DNA of 64,000 nt, taken from NCBI RefSeq assembly GCF_002434265.1, contig NZ_DJJS01000010.1, positions 124,001 to 188,000 of the forward strand. The letters are read 5' to 3'. Under the pieces are notes generated by a model. That model saw nothing but the letters and a program-made list of their open reading frames with translations, was not told the origin of the DNA and did not search any database. The position numbers and the translations under genes were made by a program. Below, one piece after another: positions 44,401-51,682 of the stretch. Within the stretch, counting starts at the first letter, position 1; each line of letters begins with the position of its first letter. Source of the stretch: Pseudomonas sp. UBA6562. GTDB lineage: Bacteria; Pseudomonadota; Gammaproteobacteria; Pseudomonadales; Pseudomonadaceae.

Positions 44401-45446
44401 GCACGGAGAGTGGATGGCGTCAGGTGCCAGTTGTCGAACTGACCTTCGGCACGCAGGATCGACATCAACAGCAGGTCCGCGTCCTTGAAGGGTAACGCCA
44501 GCGCCTGTTGCAGGTGGATCATCTGGTACATACGCGACAGGCAGTCGTAATCCATCCAGTTAAACTGCGGTTTGATACCCGCCCCGGCCAAGACATCCTT
44601 GATCGTGAGTGACGTCGTTCGACGCGTATTGATGTAGGCCGCGCCGTGATGGAAGTTTTTCAGTACAGGCTTGCCGGTGGGGCGGTAGGCGTTGGATCTG
44701 TGCACCAGGCTGTAGCTGGCCGCAGCATTGTCATCGATCCCGGCCACGGCCAGCATTTCCAGTATTTGCTCGAAACTCAGCCCGGTTCGGCGGCCGAATG
44801 TTTCGACATCGCGCAACGAAGCATTGGCCTCTTTGGGGTCGATATCGGCCATGCCGTACCACTGACGCCATGCGTGGCCGACCGCGCGCAAGGGCTTTTC
44901 CTCCAGTAGCAACGCTTGCAGGGCGGGACTGAAGCCGCTGGCGTTACGCATGACCTGGCGCAGCTCATCGCTGCGTAACCCTTCGTAGCAGAAGCTGGGG
45001 TAGCTGTGCTGCGTCTGCAGCAGCAGTTCGAGCAGCGGGATTTTTTTGTGCCAGAGCACGGCCTTGGCCTGCTCGTGGGCATAGTTGAACGGCAGTTGGG
45101 CATGCTGGCCCGCGCTTGCCAGGGTCTCGGGCAAGTTAGCCGTTGGCCCGGAGCGTTCCTGGGCGTGATGAGTGAGGACACGAATGGCCAGGGCCAGTGC
45201 GCTGACGGGTTGCTCCAGCTTGCTGGGGTCGAGCAGCAGGGCGCCGATGTCCGGGCGCCGTTGCGCAAGCGTCAGGCGGTCGGTCTTGGTGCTGGTCTTC
45301 TCAATTTCAATGGCTTTCTGGTAGAGCGCATGCAGATAAGCGATGGGCCCGGTGTTCGATTCGGGAGCGTCCGGGCTGCACGGGTTGGACAACTGTTCGG
45401 GGAATAGTTTGGCGTAAGTGTAAGCGGTAGCGGATTGTTCTGCCAT
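38478..45446 (-). CDS. Tc toxin complex A subunit (TcA / TcdA-like)
   Basis: 2322 aa, slightly shorter than the roughly 2500 aa of Photorhabdus TcdA1. TcA pentamers bind the host cell and form the channel through which the TcB-TcC cocoon injects its toxic domain. The N-terminus resembles VRP1/SpvA (AYLHALYQKAIE, RRPDIGALLLD). The pore region has an Ala/Val-rich hydrophobic hairpin at about residues 1875-1915, followed by coiled coil and YNWLVARQESIYGAAYDA. The C-terminal TcB-binding domain is clear: GYPGQYLRQLKYVSVTL (about 2140-2160) and RYLPFEGTGAISQWTLELL (about 2250). ATG 45446 has AGGGAG 9 nt upstream; an in-frame start 29 codons upstream is less likely. The frame is intact. Bases 40990-41560 are AT-rich, over the presumed receptor-binding region (about residues 1295-1485). 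No tcB or tcC gene is in the window. Confidence 0.93.
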   Translation of the reverse strand: MAEQSATAYTYAKLFPEQLSNPCSPDAPESNTGPIAYLHALYQKAIEIEKTSTKTDRLTLAQRRPDIGALLLDPSKLEQPVSALALAIRVLTHHAQERSGPTANLPETLASAGQHAQLPFNYAHEQAKAVLWHKKIPLLELLLQTQHSYPSFCYEGLRSDELRQVMRNASGFSPALQALLLEEKPLRAVGHAWRQWYGMADIDPKEANASLRDVETFGRRTGLSFEQILEMLAVAGIDDNAAASYSLVHRSNAYRPTGKPVLKNFHHGAAYINTRRTTSLTIKDVLAGAGIKPQFNWMDYDCLSRMYQMIHLQQALALPFKDADLLLMSILRAEGQFDNWHLTPSTLRAMGVFRYLNEVYGISAEQFAALVCEINPFAVGEQAPMLDRVLDGPGAGQLDTPNPLILDDRVFDPADGEDGQFKVVPALAKALGVDEQATQVYLAQVKQAQGLKTLTVSLSLLSALYRLGRLHRLFKRSAREASALVELLATTGTDVVAQLAGTPLISDVPGASDVLDILVALGNLDQWLRQQQILPSVLLTTLAPVPTTELAVGSSLQSALQQHGEPIRKALLPEATESDQREAAANLLMFIFGNQRPQPELSLQHMTALLDWPGATAGQLLNAAVTILDQDSKTKAADRWESNLVWSKAERRCALVSLLRVSPGVLRALCDHPEWFDLEKTPDEVINLDLCYQLSRFRVWIEVSRANGADERDVIDYLTKHRFSTDSEKIAQAAKALGTLIGWDEREVEAACPSTMKLGVVEDARSTFDDFLERLSDIERAYFDEQGLGVRFEEFVVRHTGYTTYSDKFQGFVDKLVEFLKQNPGPLLLTQDQYNKAYKPDKWMTRWEAKKTTSTFGYFPIAMEALADRPGTVNRLVGTPCVPSTISDIDHILRLKRLCEKTDLACNSLLSLSELSETSPYRAFEGASQLLMASADDALREVVEKQMRERWRDALAGYLLSHWAPPEPDAKPSVASFDDLSSYCLTDIRVASEVTTTPLNQAIGTLQHYLSRLFARLEPGYGDTSPAGGAQAEWQNGLGQYRTWKRLIDRSNHPANLIYYANRTNKSVAFQELEVALNQGKMDTSLLHTAICTYLAKFERVSNLQVISGYMDGHDPKQDTYHFIAKTNTTPNEYYWRTLDISLRDNQNRLSPLAWSEWEKIDLAPMGEIAQSQSDGKLHDTVRPVVIAGRRYVFWVERGSTDLPDRKNQNQTLHNKRKLSVNFVFQQSDSSWSTSNELFCLDGYKDGRWDENRAKNRDFMPGLIVVVQEPSDQDLWLTAVLYDSARTFTKTDEFTRDKDYYLEARDLLLLENKAINDEDANKLFTSLQSSYSNAHAIQHPYDGSPTHLVLTTSKTNRKQFGITAKYTAPRKHEIEITLQGPIDLEKTPHISEPFSTDFPEIDYSVNIFADGELLRGTFDLIRGENCFIHKDTYSIILKIDAKTYKKIEVILDHSPQSAHTKDITTATFEVQNITDNDELWTISIASNAKQAQYLDLSQVAKLEPTWPTHKIRLNTLFGKNLVSRASQGVEQVLAWDTQKLQEPGLESDKPVDMDFHGANALYFRELFLHVPALVAMRLTEQQQFEEAEDWYLRYLFNPYRTKADAHGRPAPWVTRPLAQVGTLGSALRKGADPISRVFTLSRYYQQAIYLSLLENWQLQGDHFYRQLTLSSLNQAWLCYQQAQQLLGPLPSGSSIPRWNVVALASVDGDNFRRPINGRVLDLHQTLQSRLYNLRHGLTLDGKKLPALEWSSESVDVFDNGQGGVSNLPIPYHSGQVDIPHYRFRQLLPLAKVAAQQLSDFGRHYMSLMEEEFNTSLSVQLKAQDIGMAEFAIRLQKEAVANIEAKKKGLLISRDKLSAQETYFSDLIDVGRSLEEEAATALTWIAHATTFLSVPFKTVAGAVEAAVPTIYGMAVGGIDPAAPMARTAEVLTATAEASKIIADELTVQAGYNRRAAEWVFAKSQVEWDLKILNQQLAETNIELNASTIALDQCRQDLVNLKEAYVSMTTGFTIIPIYNWLVARQESIYGAAYDAVRSLCMGVEAAWRYEIGDYRRDSFIDTSAWRDQYKGMLVGESLLVNLQQMENEYLARNERRLTIKKSFSLKNQLDSVATKPEEKWAGIFKKSATRTAPLTYTFEFKAEDFDKGYPGQYLRQLKYVSVTLVLKADKKVEELYAVLTQTGSATLLEADKHAARSLYPGKESDETITAARENPKLVLRNPRENQQIALSSTMAEDGLGYDAGTWVYELMFHDGRYLPFEGTGAISQWTLELLGNEELLKDLSIIDDIRFNMVYTAKAGDDQFVKEIGKIRKEASASAAQGKS

Positions 45447-45875
45447 GCGGGCATGCTCCCTGAGGGATGAGAATGGTGGTCGCCATACATCGAGATCAGA
45501 GGGCATTTCAGGCTTGATACGAGGTTTCCACAACTGGCAAAAATGTCAGTGAGCACTGGACGGATGCTTGGAAGCGATTGTGACAAGCGGTACGGCTCGG
45601 CCGGACACTTTTGACACCTAAGCAGCACTTGAGTACCGTGCGGCACCGCAGTAGATTCTGCGGCACGGGATTGGCGTCCCAGACAAGACAGAGTTTGAGC
45701 ATGGCTGCCAACGGCAGTGTGTTCTGCATGGCTGCACCCTCTATGGGCGGCGCCGTGTGTGGGAGCCCTCGGGCTCACCGGTTCTCTGTCCGGCACGCCA
45801 ACCCGCACGGCTCCGCCCACCTATATTGGCGTATGGGTACGGAGCGACATCACAGAGCGTTGCAAGGAGTAGCCC
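45447..45875. other. Divergent intergenic region: TcA promoter side and DUF3077 leader side
   Basis: 429 nt without a credible gene. On the TcA side only a weak pair (TTGCCA, 15-nt spacer, TATCAA, minus strand, 45514-45540) is seen. On the plus side are a good -35, a hairpin (listed separately), and a TATATT hexamer at 45822-45827 about 50 nt before the upstream reading frame. The block from about 45740 to 45875 resembles leaders I associate with other pseudomonad DUF3077 genes (ccacctatattggcg motif). Confidence 0.5.
45611..45668 (+). promoter_or_regulatory. Promoter and leader hairpin upstream of the DUF3077 unit
   Basis: A consensus -35 TTGACA (45611-45616) with 17-nt spacing to TACCGT (45634-45639). 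It overlaps the start of a bulged hairpin: CCGTG-N5-CCGCAG / CTGCGG-CACGG (45636-45668, 6-nt loop). A transcript starting here would run about 200 nt before the first reading frame. Confidence 0.45.
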
Positions 45876-45953
45876 ATGCTTGAGAAAGCCATCCCAGATC
45901 CACCTCGCTTGTCGTTCAAACGCCTCTCCGATGCTCGAGAGGTACGCCCATGA
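45876..45953 (+). CDS. 25-codon upstream reading frame coupled to the DUF3077 gene
   Basis: ATG 45876 is preceded by AAGGAG with 7-nt spacing, a better ribosome site than that of the next gene. It encodes 25 residues (MLEKAIPDPP to AREVRP) and its TGA overlaps the next ATG (ATGA at 45950-45953). This is a classic translational-coupling layout. It may be a leader peptide, or the displaced N-terminus of the DUF3077 protein, since related proteins start with a short Asp-Pro-Pro segment. No frameshift signal is obvious. Confidence 0.55.
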   Translation: MLEKAIPDPPRLSFKRLSDAREVRP

Positions 45954-46252
45954 ACCTCCCCTCGTGTACCCCTCATGATCCGGACGCATCCCGTCCAGTC
46001 ACCGCCTGCACCTCTTTCGGCACCTGCAATCACGCCCACGAGCCTACGTTTACGGTTCGCCAAGGAATCGACAGTGAAGACGCGCTGGTATGCGCAGTCG
46101 CGGCGCTGAAAGCGGCCTACGAAACCAACGCCATCGCGTTGGAAAAAGCGGTCGAGCCAATGCGCAGCCTGCTGGCGGCAACGGAAAACTCGCTGGAAAA
46201 AGGTCTGGCCTTAACCGAGGCCGTTTTACAGGGCATCGAGGCCGAGCGCTGA
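45950..46252 (+). CDS. DUF3077 family small protein
   Basis: 100 aa. The family core is TSFGTCNHAHEPTFTVRQGIDSEDAL followed by A-LKAAYETN (given by its ends; residues 21-60), then a helical C-terminus. These proteins are frequent, multicopy and of unknown function in pseudomonads. Start overlaps the preceding 25-codon frame by 4 nt and has no independent strong Shine-Dalgarno, so it is likely translated by coupling. It converges on cycA. Confidence 0.78.
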   Translation: MNLPSCTPHDPDASRPVTACTSFGTCNHAHEPTFTVRQGIDSEDALVCAVAALKAAYETNAIALEKAVEPMRSLLAATENSLEKGLALTEAVLQGIEAER

Positions 46253-46255
46253 AAT

Positions 46256-46290
46256 GAAAAAGGGCGCCCTTCATGTCTGAAGTGCGCCCT
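46256..46290 (-). terminator. Rho-independent terminator of cycA
   Basis: AGGGCGC-CTTCA / TGAAG-GCGCCCT forms a 12-bp stem with one mismatch and a TGTC loop. On the minus strand it is followed by TTTTTCATTT, so it ends the cycA transcript; it may also stop the converging DUF3077 transcript. Confidence 0.8.
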
Positions 46291-46303
46291 CATCGCCCTG
46301 CGC

Positions 46304-47704
46304 TCAGCGGCGCAATTGCCGCTTGCTGCGCACGAACCGATACGTCACCGCCAACACCACGAACCAGATCGGCGTCACTACCAGCGCCGAACGGGTGTCG
46401 GCCTCCAGGCTCAGCAGCACCAGGATGAAGGCGAAGAACGCCAGGCACACATAGCACATCGCCCGGCCCCCCGGCATCTTGTACTTCGACGCCTGGTGCA
46501 AGGCCGCGCGGCGTTTGCGGTAGGTCAGGTACGACAGCAGGATCAGCGTCCAGACGAACATGAACAGCACCGCCGACACGGTGGTGACCAGAGTGAAGGC
46601 CTCGACCACGTCCGGCACCAGATAGATCATCACCGCGCCCAGCATCAGGCAGATGCACGAGAACAGCAGACCGTTGGCGGGCACGGCGCGGCGCGAGAGT
46701 TTTTCGAAGGCTTTTGGCGCGTCGCCTTCCTGGGCCAGGCCGTAGAGCATGCGGCTGGTGGAGAACACGCCGCTGTTGGCCGAGGAGGCCGCCGAGGTCA
46801 GCACCACGAAGTTGATGATGCTCGCCGCCGCCGGCAGGCCGGCCAGCACGAACAGCTCGACGAACGGGCTCTTGCCCGGCACCACGTCGCGCCATGGCGT
46901 CACGGCCATGATGGCGATCAGCGCCAGCACGTAGAACACGATGATGCGGATCGGAATCGAGTTGATCGCCCGCGGCAGGGTGCGCTCGGGGTTCTTCGCT
47001 TCGGCGGCGGTGGTGCCCACCAGTTCGATGCCGACGAAGGCGAACACGGCGATCTGGAAACCGGCGAAGAAGCCCATCAGGCCATGGGGGAACATGCCCT
47101 CGTCGTTCCACAGGTTGGCCAGTTGCGCGGTGCGCCCGCTGGGCGACTCGAAGCCGGTGACCACCATGTACAGGCCGGTGGCGACCAGACCGAGAATGGC
47201 GACGATCTTGATCATGGCGAACCAGAACTCGGTTTCGCCGAACATCTTCACCGTCACCAGGTTCAGCGACAGCAGCACCGCCACGCAGGTCAGCGCCGGT
47301 ATCCACTGCGGCAGGTCGGGGAACCAGAACTGCGAATAGGCAGCGATGGCGATGACGTCGGCGATGCCGGTGATCACCCAGCAGAACCAGTAGGTCCAGC
47401 CGGTGAAGTAGCCGGCCCAGGGGCCGAGCAGGTCGGCGGAAAAGTCGATGAAGGACTTGTAGTTGAGGTTCGACAGCAGCAGCTCGCCCATCGCCCGCAT
47501 GACGAAGAACAGCATGAAGCCGATGATCATGTAGACGAAGATGATCGACGGGCCGGCAAGGCTGATGGTCTTGCCCGAGCCCATGAACAGGCCGGTGCCG
47601 ATGGCACCGCCAATGGCGATGAGCTGGATGTGGCGGTTGTTCAGGTTGCGTTGCAGGTGCTGGTCATCGGGCGGAGCTTGGGTGGTCCGGGTCATGGTCT
47701 GCAT
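46304..47704 (-). CDS. cycA: D-serine/D-alanine/glycine permease CycA
   Basis: 466 aa amino acid-polyamine-organocation transporter with about 12 membrane helices. The family stretch NRHIQLIAIGGAIGTGLFMG (residues about 20-39) and the KMFGE-EFWFAMIKIVAI and VINF/IINFVVLTSAASSANSG segments closely match E. coli CycA, including 'SSANSGVFSTSRML'. It imports D-Ala, D-Ser and Gly by proton symport. ATG 47704 gives an N-terminus of normal length; an ATG three codons in is an alternative. Transcribed away from the copper module. Confidence 0.93.
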   Translation of the reverse strand: MQTMTRTTQAPPDDQHLQRNLNNRHIQLIAIGGAIGTGLFMGSGKTISLAGPSIIFVYMIIGFMLFFVMRAMGELLLSNLNYKSFIDFSADLLGPWAGYFTGWTYWFCWVITGIADVIAIAAYSQFWFPDLPQWIPALTCVAVLLSLNLVTVKMFGETEFWFAMIKIVAILGLVATGLYMVVTGFESPSGRTAQLANLWNDEGMFPHGLMGFFAGFQIAVFAFVGIELVGTTAAEAKNPERTLPRAINSIPIRIIVFYVLALIAIMAVTPWRDVVPGKSPFVELFVLAGLPAAASIINFVVLTSAASSANSGVFSTSRMLYGLAQEGDAPKAFEKLSRRAVPANGLLFSCICLMLGAVMIYLVPDVVEAFTLVTTVSAVLFMFVWTLILLSYLTYRKRRAALHQASKYKMPGGRAMCYVCLAFFAFILVLLSLEADTRSALVVTPIWFVVLAVTYRFVRSKRQLRR

Positions 47705-48043
47705 TCCATTAGGGGCCGTCCTCTGAGGAGACGTAGCCGCGTAGGCTACCACGGCCTCCACCCGGCGTAGCGCGACAGATCGACACGAGGAATGCGCAGC
47801 AGGGGTTTGCCGAACCGTCCTATTGACGACGGTCAACGCCACCGGCCTGAGCGCCACAGCTTGCGCCGGTAGCATTGCCCGCATCGGCAGGGGCAGGGCG
47901 CCGATTGCGTGCCGACGACGCAATACCAGGCTGTCGACCGCCCACGGTGCCCAGTTCTCGACGGTGTGCCGCAGGCTGATGGTGCGTCACAGCCTGCGCC
48001 AGTGACGTTGTCCGCCCAGGCGCAGGCGTATCCCACAGTCAGC
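47705..48043. other. Intergenic region upstream of cycA
   Basis: 339 nt between the cycA start and the PepSY gene stop. On the cycA strand a short hairpin GTAGCC-TACGC-GGCTAC (about 47731-47750) and a TTGAC/GTCAA repeat (about 47822-47835) are the only structures noted. No glycine-riboswitch core was recognised. No gene is supported. Confidence 0.5.
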
Positions 48044-49405
48044 TTAAGCGCCGACGGCCCGCTGCCGCCGTACCACCAGGCTGTCGACCACCCACAACAC
48101 CAGCATCGACACCCCCACCAACGGAAACACCACGCCCAGCACCAGCATCACCGCCACCGCGACCTTCCACCGCGGCAGGTCGTGGCGCAGCGGCGGCACG
48201 CCCAGGCCCCGGCTCGGACGGCGCTTCCACCACATCACCAGGCCGCTGATCGAGCCCAGCAGGATCATCAGGCACACCAGCAGCACGACGATCTGGTTGG
48301 CCGCGCCGAACATCATGCCTTCGTGCAGCTTCACGCCCAGTTCGGTGGCGCGGGCGGCGGTGTTGTAGTCGCGCCAGCCGACGTCGGCCAGGACGCGGCC
48401 GTCGTATTGGTCGATGTGCAGGGTCGCGTCGTTGCGCGGATCGTCGGCGAACACCGCCACGGTGAACACGCCTTCGGCACCGGTGGGCAGGGTGATGCTG
48501 TAGCCGGGTGCCACACGCTTGGCCGTGGCGATGTCCTCGACCTGCTGCAGGCTGACCTGCGGCGCGGCAGGGCCGCTGGACATCATGTGGTGGCCGGCAT
48601 GTTCGGCGTGGGCACCCGACTGCGGCATGGGGGTGTTTTCCACCGCCCAGGGCACGGTCTGGCGATGGGCCTGGTTCAGCTCGCCGGCCTGGCGGGTGGA
48701 CTGCGGCACGTCGGTCCACATGGCGGCCGGAAAGCGGTTCCACAGCTCGGCGTACTGCTTGCCCCAGAACCCGGTCCAGGTCATGCCGCTGAGCAGCATC
48801 ACCAGCAGCAGGCCGGCGCCCCAGAAGCCGCTGACCGCATGCAGATCGCGCCACCACAGGCGCCCCGTGGCGGCCTTGCGCAGCCACAGCACGCCGCCAC
48901 GCCGCCCGCGCGGCCACCACAGGTACAGGCCCGAGACCACCAGCACGATGCCCCAACCGGCGGCCATTTCGATCAGACGGTCACCCAGGGTGCCGATCAT
49001 CAGTTCGCTGTGCAGCGCCCGAGCGATGGCCTGCAGGTTGCGCTTGCCGTCCTGCTCGCCCAGCACTGCGGCGCGGTAGGGGTCGACGAACACGTTCAGC
49101 TCGCGGCCGGCGTCGTGCACCACGAACTGCGCGCTGCGGTCGGCGGCAGGCGGCGGCAGGTATTGGGCGACGTGGGCCTTGGGGTAGGCCTGGTGCACGG
49201 CGGCCAGCAGCTGGTCGGCGTCCTGGCGGTGAGGCTCGGCCTGCACCACCAGCAACGAGCGGTACATCAATGGGTCGAGCTGGGGTTTGAACAGGTAGAC
49301 GATGCCGGTCAGCGCCAGCAGGATCATGAAGGGCGCGACGAACAGCCCGGCGTAGAAATGCCAGCGCCAGGCCAGGGAATAGAAGGATGTACGGGGTGCA
49401 CGCAA
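48044..49405 (-). CDS. PepSY-associated transmembrane protein
   Basis: 453 aa from a TTG start. GGAGG lies 5 nt before this TTG, and the protein then begins RAPRTSFYSLAWRWHFYAGLFVAPFM, cited by its first 26 residues in parts; the longer frame upstream lacks such a signal. Four membrane helices flank PepSY-type periplasmic regions. A His/Met-rich loop (AEHAGHHMMSSG, about residues 258-270) fits a copper setting. Such proteins often accompany TonB-dependent metal receptors and may act as metal reductases. It is the last gene of the copper module. Confidence 0.85.
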   Translation of the reverse strand: MRAPRTSFYSLAWRWHFYAGLFVAPFMILLALTGIVYLFKPQLDPLMYRSLLVVQAEPHRQDADQLLAAVHQAYPKAHVAQYLPPPAADRSAQFVVHDAGRELNVFVDPYRAAVLGEQDGKRNLQAIARALHSELMIGTLGDRLIEMAAGWGIVLVVSGLYLWWPRGRRGGVLWLRKAATGRLWWRDLHAVSGFWGAGLLLVMLLSGMTWTGFWGKQYAELWNRFPAAMWTDVPQSTRQAGELNQAHRQTVPWAVENTPMPQSGAHAEHAGHHMMSSGPAAPQVSLQQVEDIATAKRVAPGYSITLPTGAEGVFTVAVFADDPRNDATLHIDQYDGRVLADVGWRDYNTAARATELGVKLHEGMMFGAANQIVVLLVCLMILLGSISGLVMWWKRRPSRGLGVPPLRHDLPRWKVAVAVMLVLGVVFPLVGVSMLVLWVVDSLVVRRQRAVGA

Positions 49406-49507
49406 GAGAACCTCCAAAGATGGGCATGTGGGCGTTGGCGCGGGGCCCGGGATGTCCGGGCCTTTGCGCCAACGCGCTCCATGCGCATCCCAACGCATAG
49501 GTCAGAT

Positions 49508-49534
49508 AAGGGACGCGGTTCGAGCCGCGCCCTT
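49508..49534. repeat. Hairpin between oprC and the PepSY gene
   Basis: AAGGG-CGCGG / CCGCG-CCCTT with one bulged A and a 6-nt loop. The T-rich side (GTTGTTTT) is on the plus strand, against the gene direction, so on the coding strand it is more likely an attenuating or stabilising structure. Confidence 0.4.
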
Positions 49535-49563
49535 GTTGTTTTGATCTACCGAAGCAATCACCG

Positions 49564-51621
49564 TCAGAAGCTGATATCGACCTTGGTCCACAGCGTTCGT
49601 CCCGGCTCGTTCACCGCTTGCGGGTCCAGCGCCGGGTAGCCGAAGCCGGCGTTGCCGGCCAGGTTCAGGTGCTCGGAATAGGCCTTGTCGAACAGGTTGT
49701 CCACCCCGGCGCTGAGCTTGAGGTTGGCGTTGACCTTGTAGGCACCGTTGACCGAGAACACACCGAAACCGGCGCTTTGGTCGTAGTCCTTGCCGACCAC
49801 GTTGCCCTGGTTCAGGGCCACGCGGTGCTGCGCCGAGGCCAGGCGCCAGAGGCTGCCGACGCTCCAGCGGTCGTGGCTGTAGGTCAGGCCCAGGCGGCTT
49901 TCCAGGGGCGGCATCTGCGGCAGGGCGCGACCGTCGCTGCTGTTCTTGCCCCAGGCGTAGGCCAGGGTGGCGTCGGCTTTCCAGCGTTCGGTCAGGGCGT
50001 AGGCCGCGCCCAGCTCGCCGCCCATGATGCGGGCGTCGACATTGCGCGCCTGGCTGGCACCCATCATGGCACCGGCGTAGTCGAACAGGATGTAGTCGCG
50101 CACCTGGCCCGCATAGGCCGATGCCCAGGCTTCCAGGCGCTCGCCGCGGTACTGGATGCCGGCGTCGAGCTGGGTGGTCTTTTCCGGTTTGATGGCGTCG
50201 AAGGCGTTGACCGAGCCCTGCGGGCCCATCTTCGGCGAGAACAGCTCCCAATAGTCCGGGAAACGCTGGGCATGGCCCAGGCCGATGTAGGTGGTGGCGT
50301 TCAGCGCGGCCAGGTCGTGTTCGTAGCGCACGAAGCCGCTGGGCAGGGTGTCGGCGCGGGTGTCGCCGCGGGTGGCCAGGCCTTGGCGGTAGTCCTTGGC
50401 CGAGGCGCGGTCCAGGCGTGCGCCGCCGATCAACCGGTCGTCGCCGCTGGCGTACCAGGTCATTTCGCCGAAAGCGCCGTAGTTATGGAAGTCGGCGTCC
50501 TTGGTCCAGGGCTGGGCCTTGTGCGCATCGATGCCCATGCCGCCCCGCTTGCGGTGCTCGTTGGTCTGCGCGTCCAGGCCGCCGATCAGCTGCACATCCT
50601 CCCAGCGCCAGGTGGCCTTTACCCGCCCGCCCAAGGTGCGGCGGTCGACGTTGCTGACCATGGGCATGCCCATCATGCCGCTGCCCGAGGGGCGGCGCAG
50701 GCTGTAGTTGTCCATCACGTGGTCTGCGTAGTTGTAGTAGGCCTGGGCTTCGAGCTTGTCGAGTACGCCGCCGAGGTTGGATTTCTCGAAGCGCAGGCCC
50801 AGGCTCTCGCGCTTGAATTGCGAACCGTCCATGCCGCGTCCGGCATAGCGCGACTCGCCGTCGCCCTTGCCGGCAGTCAGCTCCAGCAGGGTGTCGGCGT
50901 CGGGCGTCCAGCCCAGGGCGACATCGCCGTTCCACTTGTCCCAGCGCGACGGCACGCGGTCGCCATGACCGTCGTCGTAATCGCCGGCGCGCGATTGGTT
51001 GCCGACGAAGCGCGCGTAGCCCTCGCCATTGCCGGCGGCGGCATCCAGCACTTTGTCGAAACGGCCGTTGGAGCCGGCCAGCAGGCTGGCATTGACGCGG
51101 CTGCCGAGCGTACCGAAGTGTTCCGGTTCACGCTCGAACAGCACCGTGCCGGCCGAGCCGCCCGGGCCCCAGATCACGCTCTGCGGGCCTTTGATGACGG
51201 TCAAACGGTCGTAGGTTTCCGGGGCGATGTAGGAGGTGGGCGCGTCCATCCGGTTGGGGCAGGCGCCGAGCATCAGGCCGCCGTTGGTGAGGATGTTCAG
51301 GCGCGAACCGAACATGCCACGCAGCACCGGGTCGCCGTTGGTACCGCCGGCGCGGATGGCGGAAAAGCCGGGGATGGTTTTCAGGTAGTCGGCGCCGTCG
51401 CTGGCCGGCACCGGTTGGCGAGGGTCCTTGGGGTTGGTGGTGACGGTCAGCGGCGAGCTGGGCGCCACGGCGGTGATGACCGTGGGGCTCAGTTCGCCGT
51501 CGACGGCGGAGGGAGCGGGCGCAAGGTCGGCGGCCAGGGCCATGGGCGCGATGAGCGAGCCGCAGAGCAGGGCGATGCTGCCGCGCAGGGACAAGGCGGA
51601 AACGGGGATACAGCCAGACAT
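49564..51621 (-). CDS. oprC: TonB-dependent copper receptor (OprC type)
   Basis: 685 aa outer-membrane receptor. A signal peptide (about residues 1-31) precedes a plug and 22-strand barrel ending in F. The two copper-binding motifs described for P. aeruginosa OprC are both present: CxxxM as C121-PNR-M125 in the plug and HxM as H301-V-M303 in the barrel. RLTVIKGPQSVIWGPGGSAGTV is the plug signature. It is preceded by DUF2946, PCu(A)C and DUF2946 genes and followed by a PepSY protein, all minus strand, forming a copper-acquisition operon. Confidence 0.94.
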   Translation of the reverse strand: MSGCIPVSALSLRGSIALLCGSLIAPMALAADLAPAPSAVDGELSPTVITAVAPSSPLTVTTNPKDPRQPVPASDGADYLKTIPGFSAIRAGGTNGDPVLRGMFGSRLNILTNGGLMLGACPNRMDAPTSYIAPETYDRLTVIKGPQSVIWGPGGSAGTVLFEREPEHFGTLGSRVNASLLAGSNGRFDKVLDAAAGNGEGYARFVGNQSRAGDYDDGHGDRVPSRWDKWNGDVALGWTPDADTLLELTAGKGDGESRYAGRGMDGSQFKRESLGLRFEKSNLGGVLDKLEAQAYYNYADHVMDNYSLRRPSGSGMMGMPMVSNVDRRTLGGRVKATWRWEDVQLIGGLDAQTNEHRKRGGMGIDAHKAQPWTKDADFHNYGAFGEMTWYASGDDRLIGGARLDRASAKDYRQGLATRGDTRADTLPSGFVRYEHDLAALNATTYIGLGHAQRFPDYWELFSPKMGPQGSVNAFDAIKPEKTTQLDAGIQYRGERLEAWASAYAGQVRDYILFDYAGAMMGASQARNVDARIMGGELGAAYALTERWKADATLAYAWGKNSSDGRALPQMPPLESRLGLTYSHDRWSVGSLWRLASAQHRVALNQGNVVGKDYDQSAGFGVFSVNGAYKVNANLKLSAGVDNLFDKAYSEHLNLAGNAGFGYPALDPQAVNEPGRTLWTKVDISF

Positions 51622-51682
51622 AAGGATTCCAGTCGATCAGTCAGCAGTGGGCGCGAAGCACAGGGCTTCGGCGGTAGAGGCG

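Noticed and set aside
47705..47923. A 73-codon N-terminal extension of cycA
   Set aside because: CycA proteins begin near the ATG at 47704; the extension is Arg/Ala/Val-rich with no start signal.
49505..49540. GGTTCGAGCC suggesting a tRNA T-loop
   Set aside because: It is the loop of a simple hairpin between oprC and the PepSY gene; no acceptor, D or anticodon stems are present.
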